A DNA stretch of 64,000 nucleotides, taken from assembly GCF_014109825.1 (NCBI RefSeq), contig NZ_CP059576.1, positions 2,196,001-2,260,000 of the forward strand, given 5' to 3'. The position numbers were made by a program, and so were the translations under genes. Position 1 is the first letter of the stretch. Each line of letters opens with the position of its first letter. Below, piece by piece: positions 26,121-36,418 of the stretch. Below the pieces are notes generated by a model. It saw nothing but the letters and a program-made list of their open reading frames with translations, was not told where the DNA came from and did no database searches. The DNA is from Legionella sp. PC997. Its GTDB lineage: Bacteria > Pseudomonadota > Gammaproteobacteria > Legionellales > Legionellaceae.

Positions 26121-27416
26121 TTAAATCACGAGGGGAACGATTTTATAGGGAACCAATTCACAATATTTTTTCCAATCATGACCATACTTAGATGAACATC
26201 GCTTATCATCACGAAATGCCCTATCAAATAAAAGAACTGTTAAAAAGCAAAGATAAAAGTACGGGGCAAAATTGTCAAATAAAGCAGGTACGGACCAAAA
26301 AAAAGTACCAGCCAGCTCTGGAATATAATGGAAATGTCTGGCTATCCCCCACCACCCTGAAGCCAGTAGTATGGTTTGTTTTTTATCACCTTCTGTAGTC
26401 TCGTAACGAGCCAACACCGTAACTGGCTTTTTACCCCAAATTTTGCATTCACCTTGGGTAGCTCGCGCAATAAGTCTTTGTTTATCCGCAAGATAATTTA
26501 TAATTATACTCGCAAAACCTAACCCTAAAATGAGAGTAGCCCATACAAAAGATAAATTGATTGGATGGAGGACAAGATACATACTTGGAGAAGTATAAAC
26601 GCAAGGCACCCATACCATACAACCCCAGCAAATATAAAAACCGGCTCGATCATGCATAATGTCTAAAGAGCGTAAATAGCCTTTTTCCCACATATAAAAT
26701 TTGCTCAGATAGACAAATTGTAGGAGGACTGAAATCATCATTGAGTTAGATAATCCGCCTAACTCAGCTTGCTTGGCACAATAAGAAATAAGAAACAGCC
26801 CCCAACTCATCATCCCAAAACGACATGTAATGAATTTTTTGATGCTCCATCCCAGGATTTGAGGATAAAGCTCTGTTCCCCAGTAGTAATCAAATAAAAT
26901 ATTATTTGTTATACCTGAATCTGTCGATGAGGGGAAAAAACGTCCTTTAATATACAAAAAAACACAAACGATAAGGCTAAATAAATTCAACGCGCCAAAA
27001 AGAGCCCCCATATTGTCATAAAGTATAGAAGCTGAAAATAGATTGAAGCCAAACGATGCGATGCAAAAGCTTGTCATTGTGACAATAAATGCCAGGACTC
27101 CATTATCTTTATAAACAGGGATATTCCCTTTGGGTGTAATAGGTCCTTCAAATTTTTTACCCGGCAAAATTTTCATTAAAGCCAGTTCAAATACCGTAAA
27201 AATTAAAATAATCTTCCAAGCTATTGCAGACCCCCAAAAATACGGTTTCCAAACTGAAACTACTGTTTGGTAAAAACCATCCCTAATCATTAACTCCCAC
27301 AAAGCAGACAAGGACCCTTGGAGCTGAGTATTGGTGTACCACATCAACATAACAAAAACAGGGCATGAAAGAATGAGAAATAAGGGGCCTAGGGTATTCC
27401 TAATATTGAAATTCAT
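26121..27416 (-). CDS. Sterol reductase homologue, ERG4/ERG24 (DHCR7-like)
   Basis: The 431-residue polytopic membrane protein belongs to the ERG4/ERG24 family, which reduces ring or side-chain double bonds of sterols with NADPH. The two family signatures are present: LLASGWWGIARHFHYIPEL near 350-368 and the C-terminal block KYGHDWKKYCELVPYKIVP (410-428), which closely resembles the ends of eukaryotic 7-dehydrocholesterol reductases. Length and the nine or ten helices fit the family. Coxiella and some Legionella carry such eukaryotic-like genes, whereas few bacteria make sterols. AAGGAAG precedes the ATG. It is the first gene of a likely operon with the P450. Activity on the delta-7 bond is inferred. 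Confidence 0.88.
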   Translation of the reverse strand: MNFNIRNTLGPLFLILSCPVFVMLMWYTNTQLQGSLSALWELMIRDGFYQTVVSVWKPYFWGSAIAWKIILIFTVFELALMKILPGKKFEGPITPKGNIPVYKDNGVLAFIVTMTSFCIASFGFNLFSASILYDNMGALFGALNLFSLIVCVFLYIKGRFFPSSTDSGITNNILFDYYWGTELYPQILGWSIKKFITCRFGMMSWGLFLISYCAKQAELGGLSNSMMISVLLQFVYLSKFYMWEKGYLRSLDIMHDRAGFYICWGCMVWVPCVYTSPSMYLVLHPINLSFVWATLILGLGFASIIINYLADKQRLIARATQGECKIWGKKPVTVLARYETTEGDKKQTILLASGWWGIARHFHYIPELAGTFFWSVPALFDNFAPYFYLCFLTVLLFDRAFRDDKRCSSKYGHDWKKYCELVPYKIVPLVI

Positions 27417-27615
27417 AATGCTTCCTTACATAGACTAAAGAGAATTATGATACAGGAATTTTTAGTATTTAGTATCTCTTTAATATAGTGAAAAATGAAA
27501 TTAAAACGATTAAATAGTATTTGAAATTTATCGCATAAAAATAAAAGAATCCTGTTTGCTTTAGTTATTATTTTGATATTTACTTTAATATATATTCTTT
27601 CATAAAAGTAACATC

Positions 27616-28461
27616 ATGCTCCAATATCATATCGAACGAATGACCCGTGAAGAAGTTGGAATTGCTATAGATTGGGCACGAAAAGAAGGCTGGAACCCAG
27701 GATTAAATGATGCAGAATGTTTTTACCAAGCTGATCCTCAAGGATTCTTTGCTGGTAAATTAAATAATCAAATTATTGCAGTTGGTTCCGCTGTAGTTTA
27801 TGACGCACACTTTGCTTTTTGTGGACTTTATATCGTTGATAAAAAGTATCGTTCTCAAGGATACGGAATGAAGTTAACCACTGCTCGTCTTAACTATATT
27901 AATAATCGCAATGCGGGGATTGATGGGGTATTTTCTATGGTCAATAACTATGCGCACATTGGTTATCGACTTGCGCATAACAATGCCCGCTATGCTTTAA
28001 AGCATCCCCGATTAAGACCAAAAGTAGATCCCCACTTAGTTGATCTGAATACCGTACCTTTTGAACAACTAATTCAATATGATAAGCAGTATTTTCCTGC
28101 ATCAAGACCTAAATTTCTTTCAGAATGGATTAAACAGAGTACTGCATTAGCACTTGGTTTTGTTTCGGAACGACAGCTAATGGGTTATGGAGTAATCAGA
28201 AAATGTTTTGAGGGTTATAAAATAGGCCCACTCTTCGCAGATACGCCTACTATTGCCCAGAAACTTTTTGAACAATTAGTCGAATACGCTCAAGGAGAGA
28301 TTGTCTTTCTAGATATTGTCGAGAGTAATCCTTTTGCCGTTCATTTGGTTAATAAATTTAAGATGTCCAAAATATTCGAAACAGCAAGAATGTATTTAAA
28401 AGGAGCTCCTAAACTGTATACCGAAGGAATTTATGGAATTACTACGTTCGAACTAGGATAA
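27616..28461 (+). CDS. GNAT-family N-acetyltransferase with two domains
   Basis: The 281-residue cytoplasmic protein transfers an acetyl group from acetyl-CoA to an unknown amine. The first half shows the GNAT core: the strand CGLYIVDKKYRSQGYGMKLT (about 74-93) holds the R/Q-x-x-G-x-G/A CoA-binding loop. The second half (about 150-281) resembles the GNAT-like C-terminal domain common in this two-domain subfamily and ends with the YGITTFELG strand. It is divergent from the sterol reductase gene, with 199 bp between them. No clear ribosome site was seen. Substrate unknown. Confidence 0.8.
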   Translation: MLQYHIERMTREEVGIAIDWARKEGWNPGLNDAECFYQADPQGFFAGKLNNQIIAVGSAVVYDAHFAFCGLYIVDKKYRSQGYGMKLTTARLNYINNRNAGIDGVFSMVNNYAHIGYRLAHNNARYALKHPRLRPKVDPHLVDLNTVPFEQLIQYDKQYFPASRPKFLSEWIKQSTALALGFVSERQLMGYGVIRKCFEGYKIGPLFADTPTIAQKLFEQLVEYAQGEIVFLDIVESNPFAVHLVNKFKMSKIFETARMYLKGAPKLYTEGIYGITTFELG

Positions 28462-28554
28462 GATGCGTGATAGATTAGGCCATGGCTCCAAAGAAAAATA
28501 TTCTTGGCACAATGATATGCACTAATTGGGTAATGAATTAAAAGCAGAATTAAG

Positions 28555-28598
28555 CAGATTTCCCTTTTCTACTCAAAGCCAAAGGACAACGAAATCTG
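28555..28598 (-). terminator. Possible terminator of the flg operon
   Basis: CAGATTTC (28555-28562) and GAAATCTG (28591-28598) are perfect inverted repeats with an inner CTTT/AAAG pair, about 40 bp after the flgL stop. No U-tract follows. Weak support. Confidence 0.3.
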
Positions 28599-28635
28599 AG
28601 TATGGAATTGTTTTATGAGTATGCCAATCCAAAGA

Positions 28636-29874
28636 TTAAATAAAATTAAAAAGAGATAATCCCTGAATGAGCACAAAACTTTGTTGTGCGACCTCTAAAT
28701 TGTACAGTTCCTGTTTGAACTCCGTTGCAGCAGCTAAAGGATCTACTTCTTGCAAGCGCTTTAAAATTATTTGACTTTGCTCAATTATATCGGAATTTGC
28801 TGTTTCAGCATGTTCCAACTGATTTAAACGTGCTCCCAGATTGGCTCGGGCATCAAGGATGGTACTCAAAGCACTATCTATTTGGGCTAAAATTTGATTA
28901 TTTACAGTCGTAGCTGCTGCCTTTTCGGTGGCAGTTGAATAAGGTTGATTTAAATTATTAATCATGTTTTGTATAGTGGCAAAAACTGATTCATTTTGAG
29001 ATGGAGTAATTAAAAAAGAATCACCAGCATTCGGCAAACCCGAAATAGCCATTTCCATTCCATTAAAACTAACCGTCATTCCATCTTGATATAAAGGTGC
29101 ATCATCCGGTAAACCCGTAGGAGGGATGACATTACCGCTCGTTGCACCACTAACCATGACGACCAAATTTCCCTGGGAGTTCAATGCAAAACTCATTGTG
29201 TAATTATCCGGTACATACGCTGAAGGGGTAATTACTGAACCCGTATTTAATGAAGCAGTTCCAGTATTTGGCGTTGCAGATTGCTTGATTGTAAAACTTC
29301 CATTTCCATTGGGTATACGCATGAACAGATCCTCCCCAGGATCGTTTATGGGCATTTGTAGGCTGCTTCCTACAAGCTGAAAACGTTGTGTACTATCACC
29401 ATTGTATACATATTGCCCCGAAGTATTGATTGAAAAAGGCAAAGTAGAAGTCTGTCCCCCACTAAACATATAATCGCCATTGATATCTTTGGAATTCGCA
29501 TAATCAAGCAATTCTTTCAATATAATATTGGCCTCAATGGCCAATGCTTTACGATCTTGTTCTGATAATGTCGAATTTCCAGCTTTAACTTGAATTTCTC
29601 GTAAGCGTTGTAAACTGATGGTGCAATCATTTAAAATAGACTCCTCCATACTTAACGCACTATCAGCACTTTCACGATTTTTTTGTAGAAGTTGAGTAGT
29701 ATTTATTCGTTGATTCATGAGTTCAATCTGTGCGAACGCGATAGGATCGTCAGATGAGTATCGTACCTTTAAAAAATTTTCGTTGAGTTGCTCCTGAAGT
29801 TTCGCTACTCGCTCTTGTTTGTTCAATAAACTATTCAAGCTATTCTGATAAATTTGATTCGTCGAAATACGCAT
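28636..29874 (-). CDS. flgL: Flagellar hook-filament junction protein FlgL (HAP3)
   Basis: FlgL is the last junction protein between hook and filament and is exported through the flagellar type III apparatus. The N-terminus (MRISTNQIYQNSLNSLLNKQ) and the C-terminal helix with EVDPLAAATEFKQELYNLEV are the conserved coiled-coil ends shared with flagellin. At 412 residues it is longer than the enterobacterial protein (about 317), with the extra length in the central Gly/Pro/Thr-rich domain. It starts 3 bp after flgK and is the last gene of the operon. Identification also rests on its position after flgK. Confidence 0.93.
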   Translation of the reverse strand: MRISTNQIYQNSLNSLLNKQERVAKLQEQLNENFLKVRYSSDDPIAFAQIELMNQRINTTQLLQKNRESADSALSMEESILNDCTISLQRLREIQVKAGNSTLSEQDRKALAIEANIILKELLDYANSKDINGDYMFSGGQTSTLPFSINTSGQYVYNGDSTQRFQLVGSSLQMPINDPGEDLFMRIPNGNGSFTIKQSATPNTGTASLNTGSVITPSAYVPDNYTMSFALNSQGNLVVMVSGATSGNVIPPTGLPDDAPLYQDGMTVSFNGMEMAISGLPNAGDSFLITPSQNESVFATIQNMINNLNQPYSTATEKAAATTVNNQILAQIDSALSTILDARANLGARLNQLEHAETANSDIIEQSQIILKRLQEVDPLAAATEFKQELYNLEVAQQSFVLIQGLSLFNFI

Positions 29875-29877
29875 TTA

Positions 29878-31824
29878 TCACCTCATTATTTGAAAAAGTA
29901 GTTCCATCATTTGATTGGCAATTTCCATTAGCTTTCCTGCAGCTTCATAAGCTTGTTTGAATTGAAGTAAATTTTGCGCCTCTTCATCCAAATTGACACC
30001 ACTTATGCTCTCTTGATAATCCACAGATTGCTTATATAAAACTTGAAACGCATCAGCACGATTTTTAGCCTCATTAGTTTGACTTCCTGTTTCAGAAAGT
30101 AAATCAGAATAAACATCAAAAATTGTTTCATTACCATTAGAAAAAATACTTTGCTGTTGAACTTCGGCTAAAAGTAAGCCATTACGATTATCACCATATC
30201 CTCCTTGATTATACTGGGCCACAAACTGATCGCCGGTATTTGGAGCACCGGATAATCTAATAGAGTACGACGGATTGATGCTATCTGGAATCTGAATCAC
30301 ATTGTCTGTATTTGGCACGTATGTGATTGGGCCACTTGTAATACCATCTGTAACGTTAACCAAATTGAATTGGGTCGGTGAAATAAAATCAATGGTATAT
30401 TGTTTTGTGACCTCGTTAGTATTGAACACAGCTCCTAAATCAATTGTTCCGTTTCCTGTATTGTTTAGGGAAGCACTAGTTTGTACTGGTGATGCTAGAG
30501 CTAATTGGCGAGGATCGCTCACCAAAAGAGAGAAATTCGCAGCAGCCCCACGCGTTGGCATGATTGTAAAAGTATCATTATCAGCAAGATTAGCAATGTT
30601 GTCCACGATAATAGTCATCCCATCGACGACAATTTGCCCCGCAGGGGGAGCGGGTGGGTTACTACTCCAATTTAATGTGACTGCTGACCCATCTGAATCA
30701 CGGATGAGTGCTATCTGATTAGTTCCTGCATTAGTAACAACTAATTGATAATCGCTAATTTTGGTTTGGGAAATATCAGAAATATTCACGGACAACACTC
30801 CTGATCCGCCGTTTGTTGCTGCAGCAACCGCCCGATTTAATTGCAAAGATTGACTGTTGTAGTCCGTAAAAATATTCTGGCCTAGCTGATTATTCAAATC
30901 CATGCCCAAGCGATTTTGAGCATTGAATGTCTGAGCCAATCCAATCGCCATTTGTCCTATAATTTGGCTAGATTTAGATAAAATATTTCGTTCATAATTC
31001 AATAAGCCACCTAAGGTGCCGCTGTCTAATTGATTTGTAATATCTGTTTGTCCCGCACCCGAATCCAAAGAAATACGAGTCCCTTGAGCTGTGAGTTGAT
31101 CATAACTCACAGACAAAGCTCTTTGGGTCGTCCCAATTACCAACATTTGACCACTACCAATACCCACATTCACCAGCCCATTGTCCTGTTCAATTACAGT
31201 TAAATCGGAGAATTCAGACAACTGCTTAAGTAATTCATCTCGTTGATCCAATAATTCAGGTGAGTTGGGTGAGTTCATTATTTGTGCGTTTACTGCTGCA
31301 ATGTTTGCTGTTAGTTGATTGATTTTACCTGCTATTTCTTTAATCTGGGCTGTTGAGTTTTCTTGGTATTGATCCAAATTTTGTTGTAAGAATAAAAATT
31401 GACTGGCTAACAATTGGCTTTGACTCATGGCAACATTTCTTGATGCGACGCTGTCTGGTGCATTATTAAGTTGGCCTAACGAGTCAAAAAAAGACTGTAA
31501 TGAGGAAGATAAACTACTGCCATCCTGAGAAAGTAATTTATTAATCTGCAGAGCTTGCTGATAAAATGTATCATATTGGGATTTAATGCTTAATGTACTT
31601 CTCACTTGCGCATTAGCAAACTGATCAACATTGCGATAAACATTATTGACTGCGACCCCTGTGCCAATGAAAGAGCCGGCAAAGCTCCGTGATGGAGTTG
31701 GAGCAAATTGAATACTCTGTCTTGAATATCCACGCGTTTTGACATTAGCAATATTATTTCCAGTAACGCTCAATGCGTTTTGAAAAGCACTCATTCCTGA
31801 ATAAGCAATACTTAGTATTGACAT
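29878..31824 (-). CDS. flgK: Flagellar hook-associated protein FlgK (HAP1)
   Basis: FlgK is the first junction protein at the distal end of the hook. The N-terminal ALSVTGNNIANVKTRGYSRQ and the C-terminal GVNLDEEAQNLLQFKQAYEA are the two classic FlgK signatures. At 648 residues it is about 100 longer than in enterobacteria, with the insertion in the surface-exposed middle region. A 95-bp gap separates it from flgJ, the largest in this part of the operon apart from the one before flgI, and could hold an internal promoter. No sigma-28 consensus was found there. Confidence 0.95.
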   Translation of the reverse strand: MSILSIAYSGMSAFQNALSVTGNNIANVKTRGYSRQSIQFAPTPSRSFAGSFIGTGVAVNNVYRNVDQFANAQVRSTLSIKSQYDTFYQQALQINKLLSQDGSSLSSSLQSFFDSLGQLNNAPDSVASRNVAMSQSQLLASQFLFLQQNLDQYQENSTAQIKEIAGKINQLTANIAAVNAQIMNSPNSPELLDQRDELLKQLSEFSDLTVIEQDNGLVNVGIGSGQMLVIGTTQRALSVSYDQLTAQGTRISLDSGAGQTDITNQLDSGTLGGLLNYERNILSKSSQIIGQMAIGLAQTFNAQNRLGMDLNNQLGQNIFTDYNSQSLQLNRAVAAATNGGSGVLSVNISDISQTKISDYQLVVTNAGTNQIALIRDSDGSAVTLNWSSNPPAPPAGQIVVDGMTIIVDNIANLADNDTFTIMPTRGAAANFSLLVSDPRQLALASPVQTSASLNNTGNGTIDLGAVFNTNEVTKQYTIDFISPTQFNLVNVTDGITSGPITYVPNTDNVIQIPDSINPSYSIRLSGAPNTGDQFVAQYNQGGYGDNRNGLLLAEVQQQSIFSNGNETIFDVYSDLLSETGSQTNEAKNRADAFQVLYKQSVDYQESISGVNLDEEAQNLLQFKQAYEAAGKLMEIANQMMELLFQIMR

Positions 31825-31919
31825 GGTTACTCGCTCCCTGACCTAATATTCAAATGTCTTATAACTTCTTGTTTAATAGTTAATATACTTAATCAATCCA
31901 CTCTCAGCGCAATATTGTT

Positions 31920-32813
31920 TCAAATTTGCTCTGATAATTCACAGCGTTGGATTGCCTGCTTCAACTCCTCACCATGATAAATTGATAAAATCTTAGCACC
32001 ATACTTAGGGTCAGTCGCATAACCTGCTTTGTGTAATTCATTGACATAGAGCTCAGGATTTGCAGTGCTGGCCAAAGCATTTTGATATCGTTCGTTGTCC
32101 TTGATTAAGGAAATATAATCATTGAAACTATGTTCCGTAGTTAAATATTTTTTGAATGATGCGTTTACCTTAATTGGGGTATCTGCGATATATTCTGTTG
32201 TTTTAACTTGAACTGTTTCAAGTTCGGTACTACCTGATTTAATGTTGAATAAATTGTTACTGCTACTGCCATCAACATCCTTAGTAACAAATTTCCCCCA
32301 CCCTGTTTCTAATGCAGCTTGTGCGATTAAAACTTTAGGATCTAAACCAATAAGCGATGCGGCTTGTTTAGCTTGAGGCCAAATTGATTTGACGAACTCA
32401 TCAATTGTATTTGGTGGCGTATCGGGTTGAGCCTGAGTGGTGGGAGTAGGCAATGAAGGAGAACCCACGCTTTTAGGCGGAGTCATTTTGTTGGGTTGTT
32501 CGGATGAAGACAAATTATGCTCCATTTGTCGTGTAAGCATATCTGCCAAACCAATACTCTTTGAGTTTGCAATAGTGCTTGCATATTGAGCATCCAACAT
32601 ATCTTGAAAAGTTTCCCGATCTTTACCTCTAAATGGACTCGACTCTTCAAGAAAATGTTGTCCCATACGCATACTTTTCAACATAGACTGTATGAATATT
32701 CCTTCAAATTGCTTCGCTGCCTCAGGTAGTGCTTCTTTTGCATCATTTTGAGCCTGAACTTTTAGTTCATTTAATGCATTAAAATCACTGGTGGCAATTC
32801 CATGTACCGTCAT
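31920..32813 (-). CDS. flgJ: Flagellar rod cap and peptidoglycan hydrolase FlgJ
   Basis: The N-terminal domain (about 1-105, with AAKQFEGIFIQSMLKSMR) caps the growing rod, and the C-terminal domain (about 140-290) is a glucosaminidase-type hydrolase that opens the wall for the rod. The catalytic block AQAALETGWGKFV, with its Glu, is intact, and the following NLFNIK motif is typical. A Pro/Thr-rich linker joins the two. Thus this is the dual-domain form. It is exported to the periplasm by the flagellar apparatus and follows flgI by 89 bp. Confidence 0.95.
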   Translation of the reverse strand: MTVHGIATSDFNALNELKVQAQNDAKEALPEAAKQFEGIFIQSMLKSMRMGQHFLEESSPFRGKDRETFQDMLDAQYASTIANSKSIGLADMLTRQMEHNLSSSEQPNKMTPPKSVGSPSLPTPTTQAQPDTPPNTIDEFVKSIWPQAKQAASLIGLDPKVLIAQAALETGWGKFVTKDVDGSSSNNLFNIKSGSTELETVQVKTTEYIADTPIKVNASFKKYLTTEHSFNDYISLIKDNERYQNALASTANPELYVNELHKAGYATDPKYGAKILSIYHGEELKQAIQRCELSEQI

Positions 32814-32902
32814 GTTAATCCTTTTTTCAATGGATCAAATCCTTCCATATTCAAGGCGTACCACAGATCAAAAAATTATATGAGCCTTGATAGGTTTCCC
32901 TC

Positions 32903-34006
32903 TTATATCACAATTAACGTAGCATTTAACGCACCGGCTTGTTGTAGCGCTTCAAGTATGGCAATCACATCAGCTGGTGTTGCGCCTACAGCATTAATAC
33001 CTCTAACAATGTCTTTTAATGTCACACCCGGTGGCAAGACAAAAGCATGATTATTTTTCTGTTCAATGGATACCTGTGATTGTTGTGTTGAAACGGTTCT
33101 TCCATTTGCAAATGCATTTGGTTGGCTTATCACAGGAGTTTCCGTCACACTAACCACCAAATTACCATGTGAAACGGCTGCGGATTTAACAACGACATTG
33201 GATGAAATCACTACCGTTCCTGTACGGGCATTGATAATAATTTTAGCGATGGCTTCAGCAGGCTTGAATTCTATATTTTCCAGCACCGATACATAATCCA
33301 CTCGCTGCGACATTTTTTGGGGGGCCGTAACCACTACAGATGCAGCATCCAAAGCTCTTGCTGTCCCGGGCCCCATCATTTCATTAATGGCATCGCTCAT
33401 GCGTTTTGCAGTTGTAAAATCAGGAGAATGCAAATTAAAGGTTAATTCTTTTGTAAAATAAAAAGGGTTGGGAATATCAGCTTCAATTGTTGCACCATTA
33501 GGAATTCGTCCCCCGCTAGGAACATTTACAGTAACGCTTGAACCATCACTTCCTGCAGCACTGACACCGGATACGATTACATTTCCTTGGGCTATTGCAT
33601 AAACTCGTCCATCGGCTCCTTTTAATGGGGTCATTAATAAAGTCCCACCTAACAAACTTTTCGAGTCACCAATTGACGAAATATTGACATCCATAGATTG
33701 ACCCTTTTTCATAAAAGAAGACAAACTCGCGGTCACCATCACTGCTGCCATATTTTTTGAATTAAGTTTGGTACCTGGCTGTATATTCACACCTAATTGG
33801 GTAAGCATGTTTGCAAACGTATCTTCAGTATATCGCGTACCGGTTTTATCTCCTGTACCGTTTAAGCCAACAATCAAACCATAACCAATCAACTGGTTGG
33901 TACGAACACCAGCAAGGGTAGCAATATCTTTAATACGTTCCGCATAAACCAGATTTGAGATCAGGTTCATGAGCAACATCCATGTGATTATCAGCAATCG
34001 CCGCAT
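32903..34006 (-). CDS. flgI: Flagellar P-ring protein FlgI
   Basis: FlgI forms the ring around the rod in the peptidoglycan layer. A Sec signal peptide is visible (residues 1-22, ending NLVYA). The mature start [31 protein letters not shown] is almost diagnostic of the family, as is the C-terminal [17 protein letters not shown]. Length 367 matches the family. It lies 122 bp after flgH. Confidence 0.96.
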   Translation of the reverse strand: MRRLLIITWMLLMNLISNLVYAERIKDIATLAGVRTNQLIGYGLIVGLNGTGDKTGTRYTEDTFANMLTQLGVNIQPGTKLNSKNMAAVMVTASLSSFMKKGQSMDVNISSIGDSKSLLGGTLLMTPLKGADGRVYAIAQGNVIVSGVSAAGSDGSSVTVNVPSGGRIPNGATIEADIPNPFYFTKELTFNLHSPDFTTAKRMSDAINEMMGPGTARALDAASVVVTAPQKMSQRVDYVSVLENIEFKPAEAIAKIIINARTGTVVISSNVVVKSAAVSHGNLVVSVTETPVISQPNAFANGRTVSTQQSQVSIEQKNNHAFVLPPGVTLKDIVRGINAVGATPADVIAILEALQQAGALNATLIVI

Positions 34007-34128
34007 TACGATTCCTTAAATGAAGAACTCTTATTAATGCAAATCCTATCTTCTTTTTCCGCTCTAACTGGGCAAACAAGTGAATACTCTGTGTCTTCTG
34101 AATTTCATCGTATCAGATATCAACCCGA

Positions 34129-34821
34129 TTAGGTTGGGAACAAAGGCCCCCACATAAATCGTGCCAACCATCCTTGAGCATTCGTATTATTAACCTGTCC
34201 TGTACCCCCATAAGCAATACGAGCATTTGCCAGACGATCTGAAGTTATGGAGTTGTCAGCACGAACATCCTGAGGCCGGATAATTCCGGAAACACGTACA
34301 TACTCTTCCCCTTGGTCGATTTTAACCCATTTTTCACCTTGCACTACCATATTTCCATTCGCCAACACTTCAGATACGGTAACCGAAATACTTCCAGCCA
34401 ACTTATTATTCTGTACTGCTTGTGCAGAACCATTGAACTGTCTCTGGTTGTTCAAATCAAAGTCCATACTGTACCCATTACCAAAAGAGATTGGCCTTCC
34501 CAAAAAGAGTTTATTTTTAATTACGTTGGTATCGGTTTTCATCTGTTGCAATGTTGCATTTTTTGAAGCGTTAGTACTTTCGACTAAGAATACTGTGATG
34601 ATATCGCCGGGATGTCTCGCTCTAGGTGTTTCAAAAAGAGGTAACGCAGTTTCAGCACTATAAATTGCACCAGACTCTTTCCTCAACTCTTTCGGATCGG
34701 GCGTTGTAGGATATGTAGGTGCATACTCAGGATCCTTCCCGCGTTGAGGGGGATTTAAAAGTTCACACCCCCCCAAAAAAATGGCGACTGAGCTTATAAC
34801 AAGCAAATTAAATAATTTCAT
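34129..34821 (-). CDS. flgH: Flagellar L-ring lipoprotein FlgH
   Basis: FlgH forms the outer-membrane ring that lets the rod pass. A lipobox with Cys19 (FLGGC) ends the signal peptide, so the protein is lipid-anchored. Conserved blocks include RHPGDIITVFLVE, WVKIDQGEEYVRVSGIIRPQDV and the C-terminal GWLARF. The ATG at 34821 is chosen over an adjacent TTG; AAGAAG lies about 9 nt upstream. It follows flgG by 13 bp. Confidence 0.95.
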   Translation of the reverse strand: MKLFNLLVISSVAIFLGGCELLNPPQRGKDPEYAPTYPTTPDPKELRKESGAIYSAETALPLFETPRARHPGDIITVFLVESTNASKNATLQQMKTDTNVIKNKLFLGRPISFGNGYSMDFDLNNQRQFNGSAQAVQNNKLAGSISVTVSEVLANGNMVVQGEKWVKIDQGEEYVRVSGIIRPQDVRADNSITSDRLANARIAYGGTGQVNNTNAQGWLARFMWGPLFPT

Positions 34822-34834
34822 CAATGAAATCTTC

Positions 34835-35620
34835 TTAAACAGTTTGATTTAAGTATTGCAGCATGTTATCCACTGTCTGGATCCCCTTTGCTGTAATCTC
34901 ATAGCTTCTTTGGGCTTGAATCATATTAACTAGTTCTTCAACGACATTCACATTAGACGCCTCTAGAGAGCCTTGCAATAAAGTACCTACACCTGATGTT
35001 CCTGGATTATTCAAGGTTGCGGCGCCACTTGAAGCAGTTTCTATAAATAGATTTTGTCCTATAGGTTGAAGTCCGGTTGGGTTGGTAAAATTAGCTAACT
35101 GAATGCTTCCCAATACTGTTGGGGTATTGCTTCCAACGACTGTAGCACTCACTACCCCGTCCGTACTTATAGTTACCCCTAAGGTTTGGTTAGGAATATT
35201 TATCGCAGGTTGCAGCGGATACCCATTCATATCTACAAGCTGTCCTGTGCTATCCACTGTAAAAGTTCCATCACGTGTATAAGCTTGCGTACCATCTGGC
35301 ATTAAAATCGTAAAAAATCCTTGACCTTGGATCATCAAATCATAAGGGTTTCGGGTATTTTGCACACTTCCTTGCTCAAATATTTTTTCTGTGGCTGCTA
35401 GATGCACCCCTGAACCTGCATTTATTCCTGTAGGAATTAATGAGTTTTCTGAAGATTGAGCTCCAGCTTGGCTTGAGTTTTGATAAAGTAGATCTTGAAA
35501 TATTGCCCTATCCTTTTTAAATCCAGTGGTATTTACGTTTGCTAAATTGTTAGCAATTGTTGCAATATTCTTTTCTTGTGCTTCCAAGCCTGATTTACTG
35601 ACCCATAATGCTGGTTCCAT
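34835..35620 (-). CDS. flgG: Flagellar distal rod protein FlgG
   Basis: FlgG builds the distal part of the rod. The 261-residue length is typical. The N-terminal block NLANVNTTGFKKDRAIFQDLLYQ and the C-terminal VNVVEELVNMIQAQRSYEIT are the conserved axial-protein ends, and the FlgG form of both is well matched. It lies 44 bp after flgF, with GGAGGGAGCTCC (an SD-like purine run) before its ATG. Confidence 0.96.
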   Translation of the reverse strand: MEPALWVSKSGLEAQEKNIATIANNLANVNTTGFKKDRAIFQDLLYQNSSQAGAQSSENSLIPTGINAGSGVHLAATEKIFEQGSVQNTRNPYDLMIQGQGFFTILMPDGTQAYTRDGTFTVDSTGQLVDMNGYPLQPAINIPNQTLGVTISTDGVVSATVVGSNTPTVLGSIQLANFTNPTGLQPIGQNLFIETASSGAATLNNPGTSGVGTLLQGSLEASNVNVVEELVNMIQAQRSYEITAKGIQTVDNMLQYLNQTV

Positions 35621-35664
35621 GGAGCTCCCTCCGCAATTATTCTTATTTTTCTAATAAATGGTAT

Positions 35665-36408
35665 TCATACCTGCAATACTTGTGCCAATTTCTGAAGATT
35701 GTCTTCCATTGTCGCAATCAATTTCATATGGGAATCATACTCTCGTCCTGAAGTAATCATCTCTACCATTTGATCAACGGCATTCACATTAGAGCCTTCA
35801 ATAGCTCCGCTTTTAACTTTAACATTCCCATCAGCAGCAGTTGGAGCTCCGCCATTTTTCAATTGGAATAATCCCTCTGAATTTTTAATAATATTATTTT
35901 TATCCAGTGTTACTAATTTAATCCTATCGAGTATCACCGCACTTTTAGGATCCCCACCCTGCGGAACCACGGTAATCGTTCCATCGGTTCCTATATCGAT
36001 GGATTGAGCTGGAGGTATAGAAATGGGACCTCCATTACCTAAAACAGGATGGCCAGATGCCGTAGTTAATAAACCATTAACATCCAATCGTAGATTACCT
36101 GCTTTAGTATACGCTTCTTGACCTTGACCAGTACCTACAGCAAACCAGCCATTGCCTTCAATCGCTATGTCTAAATTCCGCCCTGTGGTCATAATATCCC
36201 CAGGACTTAAATCAACTGTACTGGGGTTTTGTATTGCGAAAGCTGGTCCACCATTGGATCCGTTCATATTTGCATACAATGTTTGTGCTTGGTACAGGTC
36301 CGCTTTAAAGCCAGGAGTATTCACATTCGCCAAATTATTGGCGATTATCTCCTGACGTTTAAAACCGGTTCTTCCACCCCCTGCTGCATTATATAAGATA
36401 GGATCCAT
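35665..36408 (-). CDS. flgF: Flagellar proximal rod protein FlgF
   Basis: FlgF is one of the proximal rod components. The 247-residue product shows the axial signature NNLANVNTPGFKADLYQAQ near residue 27 and the C-terminal GSNVNAVDQMVEMITSGREYD. It sits between flgE and flgG in the standard order, 10 bp after flgE, with AGGAGATAAACC before its start. Identity as FlgF rather than FlgG rests on length, order and the diverged MDPILYNAAGG start. Confidence 0.94.
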   Translation of the reverse strand: MDPILYNAAGGGRTGFKRQEIIANNLANVNTPGFKADLYQAQTLYANMNGSNGGPAFAIQNPSTVDLSPGDIMTTGRNLDIAIEGNGWFAVGTGQGQEAYTKAGNLRLDVNGLLTTASGHPVLGNGGPISIPPAQSIDIGTDGTITVVPQGGDPKSAVILDRIKLVTLDKNNIIKNSEGLFQLKNGGAPTAADGNVKVKSGAIEGSNVNAVDQMVEMITSGREYDSHMKLIATMEDNLQKLAQVLQV

Positions 36409-36418
36409 GGTTTATCTC

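Noticed and set aside
31825..31919. Search for a sigma-28 promoter before flgK
   Set aside because: No match to the sigma-28 consensus was found in the 95-bp gap.
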